This document shows positions 1 to 10,658 of a stretch of 64,000 nucleotides of DNA, in pieces; the first letter of the stretch is position 1, and the number at the start of each line of letters is the position of its first letter. The stretch spans positions 42,581 to 106,580 of the forward strand of contig JASANC010000935.1 of assembly GCA_030248135.1 (NCBI GenBank), read 5' to 3'. The translations under genes and the position numbers were made by a program. Under the pieces are notes generated by a model that searched no databases, was not told the origin of the DNA, and was given only the letters and a program-made list of their open reading frames with translations. The stretch comes from Theristus sp. LFF4_11. Its lineage: Eukaryota > Nematoda > Chromadorea > Monhysterida > Xyalidae.

Positions 1-1260
1 TACTATGTTTTAACAGTGAGACCTGACGAATGTAAAAACGAGCGCTCACTCAATGCCGAGGTCGACCTCCGGTATGCCGCAGAGCATCTGATTCGAGAGC
101 ATCTCCTCATTCTTTTTGCTCGACACCGATTTCGCCTTCTCGGCAGCCTTCTCAAACAGCATGTCCTCGTCTGCCACGCCAATCGGCTGCGAGCCGGAGC
201 CTGTCGCTTTATCGCTGTTCTCAGTTTCGCTCGTTTCACCTTTCGTTCGTCTGGCCAGCTCTTGTTCCACGTATTTTCGCCTGTGTGACCATCCAGTTTG
301 ACGTTTTTTGACATACACAAAAAATTTGTAAATTCCACTTACATTTCCTCATCCTCGTCGCGCAAATGGCTTTCTTTCGAGAACTGCTGTCGAATGTTGT
401 CTTCCAAGTCCGCGTTTTTTCTGGAGTAAAATTATCATGATCGCACTATGCACACAGTCTACAGTCGAACTCTAAATTGTAGGGAATCAGTTGATTGGTG
501 ATCACGTGATACATGCTTTCAGTGTAAAACTCCACCCACAGCATTTTCTACATAGAAAGCATGCATCTCGTGATCACACTAACGATGACAGTGATTTCCT
601 ATAATTTGAAGTTCGACTGTATAAGTTTTCTGAACTGAGTATTCGTGCAGAAAAAACGAGTTCGGAGCGAATACAAATCAAAAACTAACATGTCCTCGGC
701 TCGCAGTGTTTTCAGGTCGATCATGCCACCAATGGCCAGTTTTAGCGGATCCTGCCAACAGCAAAAAATCATTTTTGCAAATTGTTGCGATTTTCATGGC
801 AAGTGTTAGAATCATACCGATTTCGCCAATTTCGATTCGTTTCTTTCCTGTTTTCCAATCGCCAACTCTTCAGCACTGCAGCAATAAGATTTGTCATTTA
901 CTAACATTTGAACTATGGAGCATTAATCAGGCTCAGTGCTGAAGTCACCCAATTGTTTTCCGAAGTGACATGAGCAAAAAATAATTTTTAATTCAACCCC
1001 ATTGTTCAGAGAACCAACCTGAGCCCTGCCGGTTTTGTCCGCATTTTCTGCAAGTCCCTCACATCGTTCAGAATTGAGCTGAAAACATGCAAATCATACA
1101 CAAACCACGGCCTGACATTTTGACAGTGAAACCTGATCCAACACCGTCAACAACAAAAATTTGCAGTTTTGCGCGCTCACTTGAGTTTTTCGTCTTCATC
1201 CTCCGACTGGCTGCCATCGGAGTCGCGTCGCGTTTTGCGATAAGCTCGCCGCTTGCTCAT
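1..1260 (-). CDS. C9orf78: C9orf78/TLS1 (HCA59) homolog, 3' part beyond window
   Basis: Spliceosome-associated, intrinsically disordered nuclear protein of the C9orf78/TLS1 family. Six exons on the minus strand join in phase: 1260-1181 (ATG at 1260), 1078-1019, 875-818, 751-690, 420-343 and 280-50; the last ends at a GTGAGC donor, so the rest lies left of the window. The start gives MSKRRAYRKTRRDSDGSQ, an acidic/basic head as in the family. Later exons give GGMIDLKTL, RKYVEQELARR and EEMLSNQMLCGIPEVDLGIE; the last is nearly identical to the family's most conserved block (human SNQMLSGIPEVDLGID). Introns are 62-269 bp. Intron 420/690 holds a MITE. Identification is from the conserved motif plus collinear shorter matches; exon 875-818 is the least conserved and is supported mainly by phase and splice sites. 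Confidence 0.93.
460..621. mobile_element. 158-bp MITE with CAG ends and TA duplication
   Basis: A small inverted-repeat element at 462-619, flanked by TA on both sides. The left end reads CAGTCGAACTCTAAATTGTA and the right end is its imperfect reverse complement (AATTTGAAGTTCGACTG). Inside, a second inverted motif (TGATCACGTGATACATGC / GCATGCATCTCGTGATCA) brings the arms close to the centre. TA duplication and CAG termini fit Tc1/mariner-pogo non-autonomous elements. It lies in an intron of the C9orf78 homolog; related copies or halves occur at 3568, 7060, 20498, 30501 and 58488. Confidence 0.8.
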
Positions 1261-1793
1261 GTTTGGTCGATCTGAATGATGCGAAATTGGCTGAACTGAC
1301 ATCACTTGTGCGACAAGCATTCTTTTTGTTTGCGTTTTGTTAATGCACATGGTGTGAAGTGCAAAACAAGCCAGTATCCACTGTTTTTACGACGGAACGT
1401 GAACGCATTTGAAAATCGATCGTACACTTTTTTGGTTGTTTTACTTCTAAAGCAACAAATGTGTAACTGTTTTGATGCTTCAAACTGTAATACAGATAGA
1501 AATACTATTTTGATACAGATATAAATGTAATAAATCGATCAACCAATCAAATCACAGTTATATCACAGTCAAAGACATAAACAACCATGAAATGCGGTAT
1601 TGCACCAAGAAACGATTCAACTCTGTCGAGATCAAAGCAATATAAAGTAGAAAAAAGTAAGTATCTCAAAAACTCAAACAGATTATGTGTTCCACTCCAC
1701 AAACATAAATTCGAGGAAAGGTATAAAATGTTGAAGTGACATAAAAAATAGATACGATAGTGGAACAAACGTTCATGACACAGCGACTTTCAG
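1261..1793. other. Intergenic, no gene seen
   Basis: AT-rich spacer between the start of the C9orf78 homolog and the stop codon of UVRAG. Only short uninformative ORFs on both strands; I see no splice-consistent coding exon. It should contain the C9orf78 promoter and the UVRAG 3' UTR. Confidence 0.5.
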
Positions 1794-3407
1794 TCACAGC
1801 GGTTTCGTGTACCGAATGGACGAGACGCCACTGCTCGACGGCGACATCGAGCTCGCTTTCTGATCACCCCCCAAACTGTCTCTATTCGCGTCGGCCGGTG
1901 CTTTGTGCCACTGAACTGACGCATGTCCATCGCAAACGTTCGCCAGCAGCTCGTGTAGATTGCGCAGTGTGCACTGCAGCTCCGGGGTGCTCAGCCGGTA
2001 CAACTGACGCAACTGCGCAATGTTGCGATTCAACAGGTACACGCCGTACTCGAACGACTGTCGCGACTGGCCCTTCGCAAACAGCGGCTGACTGGAAAAC
2101 GCTTGTTGGGAATTGCATGACTTTACTGACTGGCCACTCTGATCTCATGTGCTTGCGCCTGGGACTGAGCGGGGCACAGAGGCGCGTTCCCGATATTGGC
2201 CCAGCCCAACAGACGCTCAGCGTTATTTCACGCCAAACCCAAACCACCGGAGTTTGTCACGTTCTGGGTTTACTGTTCAAATTAAAGAAAGACCCAAAAA
2301 ACGAACATTCTCTGCGGATCGGAGAGATTCGGAGTGAGTTGGTCAATGACGTACGAGTTGGCACCACGGAACGCGAGCGTGTATCTGAGCGGTTGGTCAA
2401 GCAGGGTGGAGAGAACGGTCAGCACGTGCACCGCGTGACCGAGGGCAACCGCGCAGAGCGCATCGTTGTGGCCTGAAGTGCCGTGCTGTGGTAGTCGTTG
2501 ATCGGATTACGTTCATGAACGGTTTTGTCGTTGCTTCGCTGTTTTAACATTATAAGTTGGCTATGATTGGCTTGGCTCTTAGTGATAGTGTAAGTTTGCT
2601 AAAATCGGAACACGTCGGTGGTAAATTTCAGCTGATCTCTATTTTTTATGAAATACTAACCATCTAATTTGTCACTGTCGGGCAAGTGAACGCCAGCAAT
2701 TGTGTGCGGCTTGCAGCAGGCACAACCTTGGCTCTGTGCACCAACAGAGGTCCCAGAGTGTTTTGTAACCGTTGAATTCAAGGCACCGCCCGCAGTGTCA
2801 CTGCAGGTAATTTCATAAATGGATCTCAATTGATCGATGAGATGACGTTGCCTCAAGACGAGTTGTGCCGTGTGGTGCACAAGCTTTTCTCTGAAAAAAA
2901 GAACAATCAGTTCAGTTTCAGAGCTGTTTTTTTTTGTTTGCCAAAACCACAGAAATGCAATGTGGCGTGTGTCTCGCATGTCATGTGTTGTATACAAGAA
3001 TTTTCGCAGTCTGTTCAGTCGGTCCCATGGAAATCGCGTTCAAAACTCACAAACACAGCGTCTCAATTCTGTACTGGTTGCACAAATGAACACCCACCGC
3101 TCAGCAACGTTCAGTCTCGCGCGCTCAGTCAGTTCGGCACGCATCTCTCGCACCTGCTCGCGGAACTCGCCGACAACGGCCGCCTGTCTGTCGCGCTCCT
3201 GGCGTGCTTTCACGAGCCGCACGTTGCCGGTGCGCAGCTTGCGTCTGTGGCCCTCGACCTGGTCCTCGAGCTCGCACACACACTGCTGCCGACACTTCAG
3301 GTGCACCGCAGTCTCACTGTGCGCGCCGCCACTCGCTTCGCTCAGTCGACAGCGCTTGTCGATCTCGGCTTTCAGCCGTTCAACTCGTGTTTCGGTTTGA
3401 CGAACGG
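1794..3407 (-). CDS. UVRAG: UVRAG (UV radiation resistance-associated) homolog, N-terminus not found
   Basis: Subunit of the Beclin-1/VPS34 PI3-kinase complex II in autophagy and endosome maturation. Four phase-consistent exons: 3407-3098, 2890-2661, 2472-2307 and 2091-1794 (stop TGA at 1794-1796). The first encodes a long Arg/Glu-rich coiled coil; the junction reads ARLNVAEREKL. Then come LVLRQRHLIDQLRSIYEI, a Cys-rich loop, HTIAGVHLPDSDKLDG, VALGHAVHVLTVLSTLL and QSFEYGVYLLNRNIAQLRQL, the diagnostic end of the Vps38/UVRAG BECR-like domain. The coding piece is about 334 residues. The N-terminal C2 domain and start codon were not located between 3408 and the divergent FAM8A1 start at 4524. 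The C-terminal tail is much shorter than in vertebrates. Either upstream exons are diverged or the gene lost its N-terminus. Confidence 0.88.
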
Positions 3408-4523
3408 CTAGAGACAACTTTCGTAATCTGGAATGAAGGAGCGTGTGACTGCAAGCTGTGGACCTTGTTGAGAGCTGAATTTAAAAAAAACAGACACATC
3501 GGGATGGCGGATGGCGTCAGATTGAATGAGCCTGCCCAGGCCAGCCCCACCAACCACTTTCCCATTATACTGTTGAACTCTAAATTGAAGGCAATCAGGT
3601 GACTGATTGGTGATTACGTGATGTTGCATGTTTTCTATGTAGGACAGACTCCGCCTCCACTGCAATACCTGCACAAAAGCATGCATCACGTGATCACCAA
3701 CCAATCAGCTGATTGCCTAAAATTTAGAGTTCGATTGCTCGTTACCACACCGCCTCAATGTTTTGTCCTTCTTTCACAAGCAAAAAATATGAAACACGAA
3801 CTTCTTTTTAAAACCCAAACAAACAAACCTTTCCCAGTCAAACTTTGAGTACGATTGCTTTGGTTGTCCTTCCATCTTTTGCATCGTTGACCATCAAGCC
3901 ATTAAGCCGTTAAGCAGCTCATGCGTCATCATAATGCCCATTCGACAGCGTTCCCCCCGACGCACGAGGGACAACAATACATCGACCTTCTTTTGCGTTG
4001 AAATGTGTGTGCGTTCACGTGAAAGCTGAAACGAATTCAAATCAAATGGATGTTGGAATCTCCCTAAAGCAATCCTACGTTCCAATCACGTTGAGAATGT
4101 TTCACGGAGACGTGCAGTACAAACCTAATGTTACATGTTTAAACAGGATTAGGATTATGGAATGGATTCCCTTCCCTGGAGTGGTCACGTGCGCTATTTG
4201 CTCATGCACCTGCATTTTAATAAGTGGCTTAGGCTTACGGTGAACAACAATTAGCATCTAGCTTCAGGATTTGCGTTAAAATTAGGTTTAGAACATATTC
4301 GTGAGAATTGTAGTTTATTCAAACCGTTAAAATGGATAGTTTCTAGGTAAATGTCCTTTAACGCAAATGTCTTGCACCAGTCGTTTAAACATGTAGGCCA
4401 ACCCAGTACAAAAAATAATAAAAATGTTTCGCCCATAATAACACGTTTGACATAACACAACGTCTGAGGTGTGGTGATTGAACGCGACCGCTGAGGTGGA
4501 GACTGTGACCCCAAACGTCCAAG
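3408..4523. other. Spacer between divergent UVRAG and FAM8A1
   Basis: Apart from the MITE at 3568-3738 I see no confident coding exon. Missing 5' exons of UVRAG would be expected here; the minus-strand ORFs at 3408-3704, 3894-4085 and 4251-4592 show no UVRAG C2-domain similarity I can recognise. Confidence 0.4.
3568..3738. mobile_element. Second copy of the CAG/TA-type MITE family
   Basis: Imperfect inverted-repeat element: left arm TGTTGAACTCTAAATTGAAG then GGCAATCAG, right arm CTGATTGCC then AAATTTAGAGTTCGATTG. The internal palindrome (GATTACGTGATGTTGCATG versus GCATGCATCACGTGATCACC) is the same as in the 462-619 element. A clear TA duplication is not preserved on the right. Confidence 0.75.
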
Positions 4524-6175
4524 ATGGAAGGTACGACAGACGTCTCCAACATGCGAAAACGAGGAGGCCCAGCCGTGCCTCAAGATGATCAAACAGGCGA
4601 CGGAAAAAGGACGGACGCAAAGGTCAACAACGTTGCAGCGTCACTTCGACAGATCGGCGGAAGTTTGCAGAAGCTCGATTATGGAAGTGCCGACGTTTAT
4701 GCGCAGGTTAATTGATGCAATTTTGTTGATTGGTTTGGCGTTATCATGGATGACGATAGGTACTGTAAGCGTCACAGCGTACCCAAGAAGTACCTTCCAG
4801 TGGTCGCATCGCAAGTGGTACTCAAAGCTGAAAGTATTGCGAATCAGCCTTCAACAATAACATAACTACAGCAGCAAGCATGTTGCAGGCGTGTCGACAG
4901 TACCTGGCGAGCTATGCAGCATGGAACGCGTTGTGCTGGGCGCGCATGGCAGGCAGCCAGCAGTCACAAACATTTCCAATCACGTCAACAACACCAGCGA
5001 CTGCTGATGCCCCAGCTGCGACCGCTTCTGTGCGCGTTGCTGCAGCACAGGGCACAACCGCTGCAAGTTGGTTTCACGTGATCTGATTTTCTAATATGCA
5101 CTAAAAACGTCAGAAGGGTAAAAGGGGTTACTGACTGACTGGCTATCGAAGCAATTGCTCAAAGTTTGATCAAGGTTCAATATCAAGATTCTTTCAATAA
5201 AAGGCTCACCGTGGTTTGCAGGTCGCGTGCTGACGCCAGCGGCGTTCGCGCGTCGCCTGTTGGCGGAACTGATCGACTGCTGCTTCTGCTTTGTGCTCAA
5301 GCTGATCATCGTGTTCTTACTGGTTGAAATGCATTTCATGTACGTGTGATTGTCCGAGTCAAAATCAGACGTTCAATTGAAATGAGCAGCGTATATGCTT
5401 TTGTGTTGGTCTGCTAATTTTCATGCGTTTTTTCTTTGACGATATTACATTTTGCAGTGATATCGATCGATACGACCGTCTGCTGACTTACCAAGCGGAT
5501 GTTGCCACGTTGATCGACGTCACTCAAGAGCTGTTCCCCATCGAGTTCATCACAAAGCTCGTCGTTGCCGTCATTGAGGTCCGTTTAATGGTTGATTCTC
5601 AATATCTGAGTTTCTCAATACCGTTTCTAAATTGGAGGCCTGCTACATTCGTTACGGTCTTGGCGCGGTGCCGTCGGGTTGCACACCCGGTAAATTCCTG
5701 TGCGGCATCCGTGTGGTGCACGCAGAGCAACTGAGGCACGAGGGCGCACCAAGGAGTCGTCTCGTCCGCGCCGACAATGTCCGCGGCGTAACGTTCCTCG
5801 AGTGAGCGAACATGCGTACATGTTGACTTAGTTTTGGTGCTAAACTGCTAGACTGAAGATGTAATGCTGTCCAGCCATAAACACACACACCCTGACATGC
5901 GTCCTGCTGAATATGTTATGTGTGGATGTGGTTTGTTGCCGACCATGCAACATCAGTGTTGCTGTGCACTGTTGTGAGACTATAAACACAACCGGCTAAT
6001 TCGCACCAAATACAAATGTGGCGATATTATTTTCAGATCGCTGATTCGAGCTCTGCTGAAAAACTTTACCATTGGCTTTCTGTTTCCGCTGTGCATCATC
6101 CAGTACACATTTCGCTTCAATCGTGCGCTCTATGATTTAGTGGCCAACACGATCGTCGTTGAAGGAATTGTGTGA
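4524..6175 (+). CDS. FAM8A1: FAM8A1 homolog (RDD-family ER membrane protein of the HRD1 ERAD complex)
   Basis: Multi-pass ER protein; in mammals FAM8A1 binds the HRD1 ubiquitin ligase and promotes ER-associated degradation. Six exons join in frame to a 300-residue protein: 4524-4706, 4889-5066, 5222-5339, 5458-5578, 5638-5801, 6037-6175. The N-terminus is charged and disordered, then ACRQYLASYAAW. The RDD domain starts with FARRLLAELIDCCFCFVLKL (first membrane segment) and continues through IEFITKLVVAVIEACYIRYG, GCTPGKFLCGIRVV, SLIRALLKNFTIGFLFPLCI and NRALYDLVANTIVVEGIV at the stop. The loop with TPGKFL/IRVV, the RALLKNF helix and the terminal A-NTIVV motif match FAM8A1. Start chosen at ATG 4524, the first in-frame Met of the exon and close to expected length. 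Head-to-head with UVRAG. Confidence 0.9.
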
Positions 6176-6789
6176 GCGCACAATTCTGTTTACCGTTTGG
6201 TTTCCTTGATTCTTCGTTTTTTTTGTTGAAAATCATACCAATGTTTTTCTGTGATATTGTGATTAATCGTAACCTTCGGATGTTTTGTCTGCTGAGTTAA
6301 GTTGGGGAATCTTTGTGTGGGTGGGGTTGTAAAGATTGATTAAATACATTCTGATGCAATCCAAACCGAAATTATCCAAAAGTTAAAAATGTTTGGTATC
6401 ACAAAAAACGACCCACCGGTAGCTTGAATATAAGATAAAGTCAGAATGAGCAATAAATACCGTGTGAATTCGAATTGAACCTCGCAACAATGAACGACGC
6501 AAAAAAACAATGAAGGAATCGGTTTGGTCTGGAACCATGCAACGCCGTACAAATTCGTCACCCCAAAACCTGAGTAACTAAGAAAGAACAACAGAAGACA
6601 ACGCTGGAAGCAAGCTGTAAAAATCGATTGACTTGGCTAGTAATGATGCTTGCAAACATGTGATTTATGTGCCGTTCAACCTGTTTTGTCAATTCACGTT
6701 TTGCAAAATTCCATTTGAAAGTTTAGGTTTCATTCAAATCACATGTGTGCGCAATGTCGAACAACAAAACGTTTGAGAATCATAAAAAG
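6176..6789. other. Intergenic between convergent FAM8A1 and MESD
   Basis: AT-rich spacer where the two genes meet tail to tail. No coding exon recognised; it should hold both 3' UTRs. Confidence 0.5.
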
Positions 6790-7996
6790 TCATAGTTCGT
6801 TTTTCTGTTTTGCCTTTTGCTCATCGCCTGCACTCGCTCTCAGCTCCGCACTAGCACCCTTTCCATAGTAAGTCTTACTTTCGAGCACCACCGTTTCGCA
6901 ACGGTCCTGTTCAATCAGCCATTTCACCGCCTCAAACGCCTGCTGACCGTGTTGGAACATGAAGATCGCCTTCTTGGCAGACTCGATTTCAAACCTGAAA
7001 ATGAGATTGAGTGTAAACGGGCATTCATGAAGCAGAATTTAGTGTCCGCGCACAGTCTCCATAACATATCTAGCTAGCTGATTGGTTGGTGATCACGTGA
7101 CACATGCAGTCTGTGCAGGCATTCCTGTGGAAAAGCGTTCTGCGCCAGGCATCGTGCTCTGATAAATTGTGTCTGCAGAACCTTTGTATTTCCATGTGAT
7201 TGTTGTAGAGACTCGTTTGCCACAGGCCCGTGATGCTGTCGAATTCCTGTTTCGTTGGATTACCTGCGAAATTGGAAAGTACAAAAGTGAAGAAACAAAC
7301 ACACCTTAAAAGAAAAAAACTCGACTAAAATGTTTTTCTGGCAAATCTCGACTAAAATTAAACCCAATGAGCCCAAACGCACCGGACACCGTGACGAACA
7401 TCATCAGCGGTTTTCCCTGTTTCGATGCGGCCACAATCGACTCCGGATTGCTCATGTCCACTTTCGACCAATCGATTGGTTTTTCTGGCTTCTTCCAGTC
7501 GGGCAGCTCGTCCTCGTCCAGTGGCTCATCGCCTTCCTGTGATTCGTGACAGTGAATAAGTGTGGGACTGAGTGGTGTACCACGGAGTTTACCCTCATGT
7601 CAGTCCGCGGTACCCTCGTGAGGTGCACAAAGTGCCGCAAATGTGCATGACACCACAGACCACACGACAACTAACCACGAGACGAGTGTGTGCCACACCC
7701 CACCCGTGCAAGCCTCACAACTGCAAGCCTGATAGAACCATTCGTTGGTGGAACACATTAGTAGGCTGCTAATGAAACAATCACCCAAAAGCACCAACGG
7801 TCATCCGAACCCCTCAAATGCAACAGCGCAAACGTACCTCCCACTGTGCGTACAGTCGCTCCAAATCGGCATCCGTGTAATCTCGAGGGTCTTTCTTTTT
7901 GCCCGTCTTTTTGTCTGCAGCTCTCGAAACGATCGGGCACAAGATGACGAATGAGCCAATCAGTGCGAGCACCAAATACAACCGCAACGCAGTCAT
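6790..7996 (-). CDS. MESD: MESD/Boca: ER chaperone for LRP-family receptors
   Basis: ER-lumen chaperone needed for folding of beta-propeller/EGF modules of LDL-receptor-related proteins, hence for Wnt co-receptor LRP5/6 export. Four exons in phase: 7996-7838, 7536-7383, 7263-7182, 6994-6790, giving 199 residues. Residues 1-26 form a signal peptide (MTALRLYLVLALIGSFVILC). Then KKTGKKKDPRDYTDADLERL with QWE, the family N-terminal signature, PEKPIDWSKVDMSNPES, GKPLMMFVTVSGNPTKQEF, SITGLWQTSLYNNHMEIQRF, KKAIFMFQHGQQAFE and CETVVLESKTYYGKG. The protein ends in Lys-Asn-Glu-Leu, which fits the ER-retrieval consensus in the place of vertebrate REDL. Intron 7182/6994 contains half of a MITE. Confidence 0.94.
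7060..7115. repeat. Half copy of the CAG/TA MITE family
   Basis: Sequence around CTAGCTGATTGGTTGGTGAT and CACGTGACACATGCAG matches one arm of the element at 3568-3738. It lies in the last MESD intron; the other arm is missing. Confidence 0.6.
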
Positions 7997-8697
7997 ATTT
8001 CAGCAGGAAACTGTGTGGCTGGTGAATAAACAAAACGTATTCACATTCACAAAAACGCAGTTTGTGGCATGCAAAGCTTATCGAACAATACAGAATGCAA
8101 AACTGATGTGAAGTCAGCCATCTGTTCCAGACATGAGCGAGGGGTTGAGAGAATAAACAAAAAGTACGCTACACTGACGCGGCGTTCACTCATTGGCCAC
8201 ATCAGCAATAACGCTTGGCGATATCGTCGCCGTTTATGTCGGTTAAAATTTCAAATACAATCCAACTGTGTGGTTTGGCTTTATTCGATTTTTTCACTGG
8301 ATCCAATCACAACAGAGATTGTTGAATCAAGCCAGATAAAGCGGGCATAAAAACAATGAAGTGATACATGGTGTGAATGGCAACCATGAACAGACGTACA
8401 CGCGAACAATACAACATGACGAGAAATGCACAAAACCACTGAAGCTCATTCACACGCAGTTTGTATTTTGGAATAAAGCTTGACTAACGCCACAATGAAA
8501 AAGTGACTTGCGCACTGTGCAGTCGATGACCTACATGAGTATGTTGTACATTCTGGCAAATTGAATCTGGCATGCTGATTGGCTGCATCGAGCTGGTTGG
8601 ACCAATCAAAGAACCTAGTATAAAAAGCAAGCAGCCAATTAGCCTTCAACTATGACCATCTGCTATTATGATTTCAAAAGAAAGCACCCAGATGCGA
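7997..8697. other. Spacer between MESD start and ATMIN end
   Basis: Holds the MESD promoter region and ATMIN 3' UTR (both genes on the minus strand). Only the dispersed repeat at 8570-8645 was recognised. Confidence 0.5.
8570..8645. repeat. Dispersed short inverted repeat, copy 1
   Basis: Begins GCATGCTGATTGGCTGCATC and ends with the inverted motif GCAGCCAATTAGCC. A second copy with the same GCTGATTGGCTGCATCRAGC core is at 24352-24424. Confidence 0.6.
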
Positions 8698-10658
8698 TCA
8701 CAGTCGAGACGAATGCGCTGGAAAGCGTGCAGCAGCATGAGTGCTGATGGCAGCATTGAACGGCGGCGTTGGGGGCAGCGTCTGTGTTTGTGTCGTTGTG
8801 AAGCCACAGTCGATGAAGTCAATCAAGGACGTCTGCGTCAACGCATCAGTCAACGCCGGATCTTCGGTCGACTCTTCTTGCCATGTTTGCGTTTCGATTG
8901 TGCCTGCAAGAGCAAGACAAGTGAATGTAATGCGACTGTAAAGGCAAGCAGATATATGTAGCTACTGAATAGTTACTTGTTACTACAGCGTTCGGGAATT
9001 GCCAATTTAGCGCAGAACACAAGAAACAGTAAAACAAGACAATAAACAAAAAAAAAACAACAGACGGAGTATATCATCGAGATCATCCGTGGTGGTTTGC
9101 GTGTGCTGCTCCACCAAATCCACATCATAGTCCCCAAATGCACCCGGCCAATTCGACGCTGTGTTCGTGCTGATGTCGCGTAGTTGCAAGCTCGGCTCGT
9201 AAAATGCCTGCGTACCCAGGAAAACAGTGTTTAGAAATAAGAAAACCGCAGAAAGCTGTTTTGTGGTAAACTTGTATTAGAAAGACAGTGTACTCGCTTG
9301 CAACCGTACTGTGCAGCATTCCTGCGTCACAATAACACAGTACACACTCTTCGCACTGAGACTTTATAAGAAACTGAAGCGACCTCCGTGTAGGTGTCTT
9401 GCGGGGTCTGCGTCTGCAAACTCCTTGATATGAGCGTCTCCGGCGGTGGCAGCTGCTGATGCACGTGACTGTGTGCGCTTGTGGCCATCAGATAGCAGCG
9501 TGCGTCCAGTTCAGGTTGATCGTGCGAATACGAAGAGTGCGCCGCGAACAACGTTGAGTCGACCGTGGTGCCGACGTCGTTCAACATCGGCGGCGGTGGT
9601 GGTGCGTTTTGTGGCAGCATGGACGGCTGATGCTGCGCCGCAGACCACGGACACGAGGCAGTGTTGTGGGCGTTCGTTTGTGGCGGTGCCTCGTCGAATG
9701 CCACCGAATCACACTGCACGCCCACCTCAGCGACATGCTTCTTCTTGCCCGTTGGCACACTTTCACTTGGTTCACTCTTAACGGCTATCAGTCTGATCGG
9801 TTTCGGCTTCAGTGGTCGTAGTTTTCCCGAAGACACAGGTTTGCTCGACGCATCCACGAACTCCACGGCTGTGCAGCCCCGTTTATGTCGTGTTTTAAAC
9901 AACGGGGCTGGAGCAGGCTTCGATTTCACGACCAGAATTTGCTTGCCCATGACGGCTTTCATTGGTTCATCATACGGATTGACGGTGATTTCACTCGCAA
10001 TCGATGATGACGGACTTGCATCAGGATCAGTCGATTTTTGCTCCGACGTTGTTGCTTGATCCACTATTCTCGACTGCGTTGCATTGCATGGCGAAACGAT
10101 TTGGACGGATTCCCTGCTCGGAAGCGCATTTTTACTGCTGATTGTTTGAGTCGGCGGCGGCATTATGACGATGACATTCACCGAATGCGACGTTTTCTGA
10201 AAACACCAAAAACTGATGTTTGTCGAAAGTCTTGTATCATCGCACGTTTTTTCTCAATTTCCATTGTTCACATGAAACAACAACAACAAGCAACGAACCG
10301 AAGCTGATTCGTTGTCAGATGGCTGCGTGTTGTCTATTGGTTGCCAGTTGCTTTCATCAATGACTCGCTCGTGCGCCGGTAGCAGCCGCACGGTTTCCCC
10401 CTTTGACTGTCGCCGACGTGGCTTGCCGTTGCACGACTTCTGATGAGCGCGCAACAACGATTGCAGACTGAAACGGGCCGACCGACACGTGGGGCAACGG
10501 AGCATTTTTGGCGCGTGCACCTTGTGATAGTGTTGTCGGAGATGTTTGTACTCGGAGAAATACGTGTCCACGTGGTATTTGCAGCGAGCGAACGGACAGA
10601 AGAACCGTGTGCCACCACGGCCGCCATTGTCAGGCTGGTTGAACGCGCGTAACGCTGC
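8698..10658 (-). CDS. ATMIN: ATMIN/ASCIZ-like C2H2 zinc-finger factor with LC8-binding TQT motifs; first exon unresolved
   Basis: Transcription factor of the ATMIN/ASCIZ family, which controls the dynein light chain LC8 gene and is itself bound by LC8 through TQT motifs. Exons in phase: 10658-10299, 10196-~9384 (an alternative donor at 9375 is also in frame), 9207-9066, 8903-8698 (stop TGA 8698-8700). The first exon has two zinc fingers: RFFCPFARCKYHVDTYFSEY then HLRQHYHKVH, and LRCPTCRSARFSL then LLRAHQKSC. The following long exon is Ser/Thr/Pro-rich and disordered. TQT-type sites seen: PPTQTIS, LQTQTPQD, EQHTQTTTDD, IETQTWQ, ALTQTSL, TTTQTQTLPP, plus a GVQCD variant. About 506 residues without the unseen start. 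Finger layout and TQT-rich tail match ATMIN; the vertebrate tail has more sites. Confidence 0.85.

Noticed and set aside
1760..2476. 238-residue plus-strand ORF
   Set aside because: Antisense to two UVRAG exons that match a known family in phase; the plus-strand translation has no family similarity.
2830..3411. Overlapping plus-strand ORFs of 176-193 residues
   Set aside because: Shadows of the UVRAG coiled-coil exon, whose minus-strand translation continues correctly across introns.
9446..10059. Plus-strand ORFs of 70-132 residues
   Set aside because: Antisense of the long ATMIN exon, whose minus frame carries TQT motifs and joins neighbouring exons in phase.
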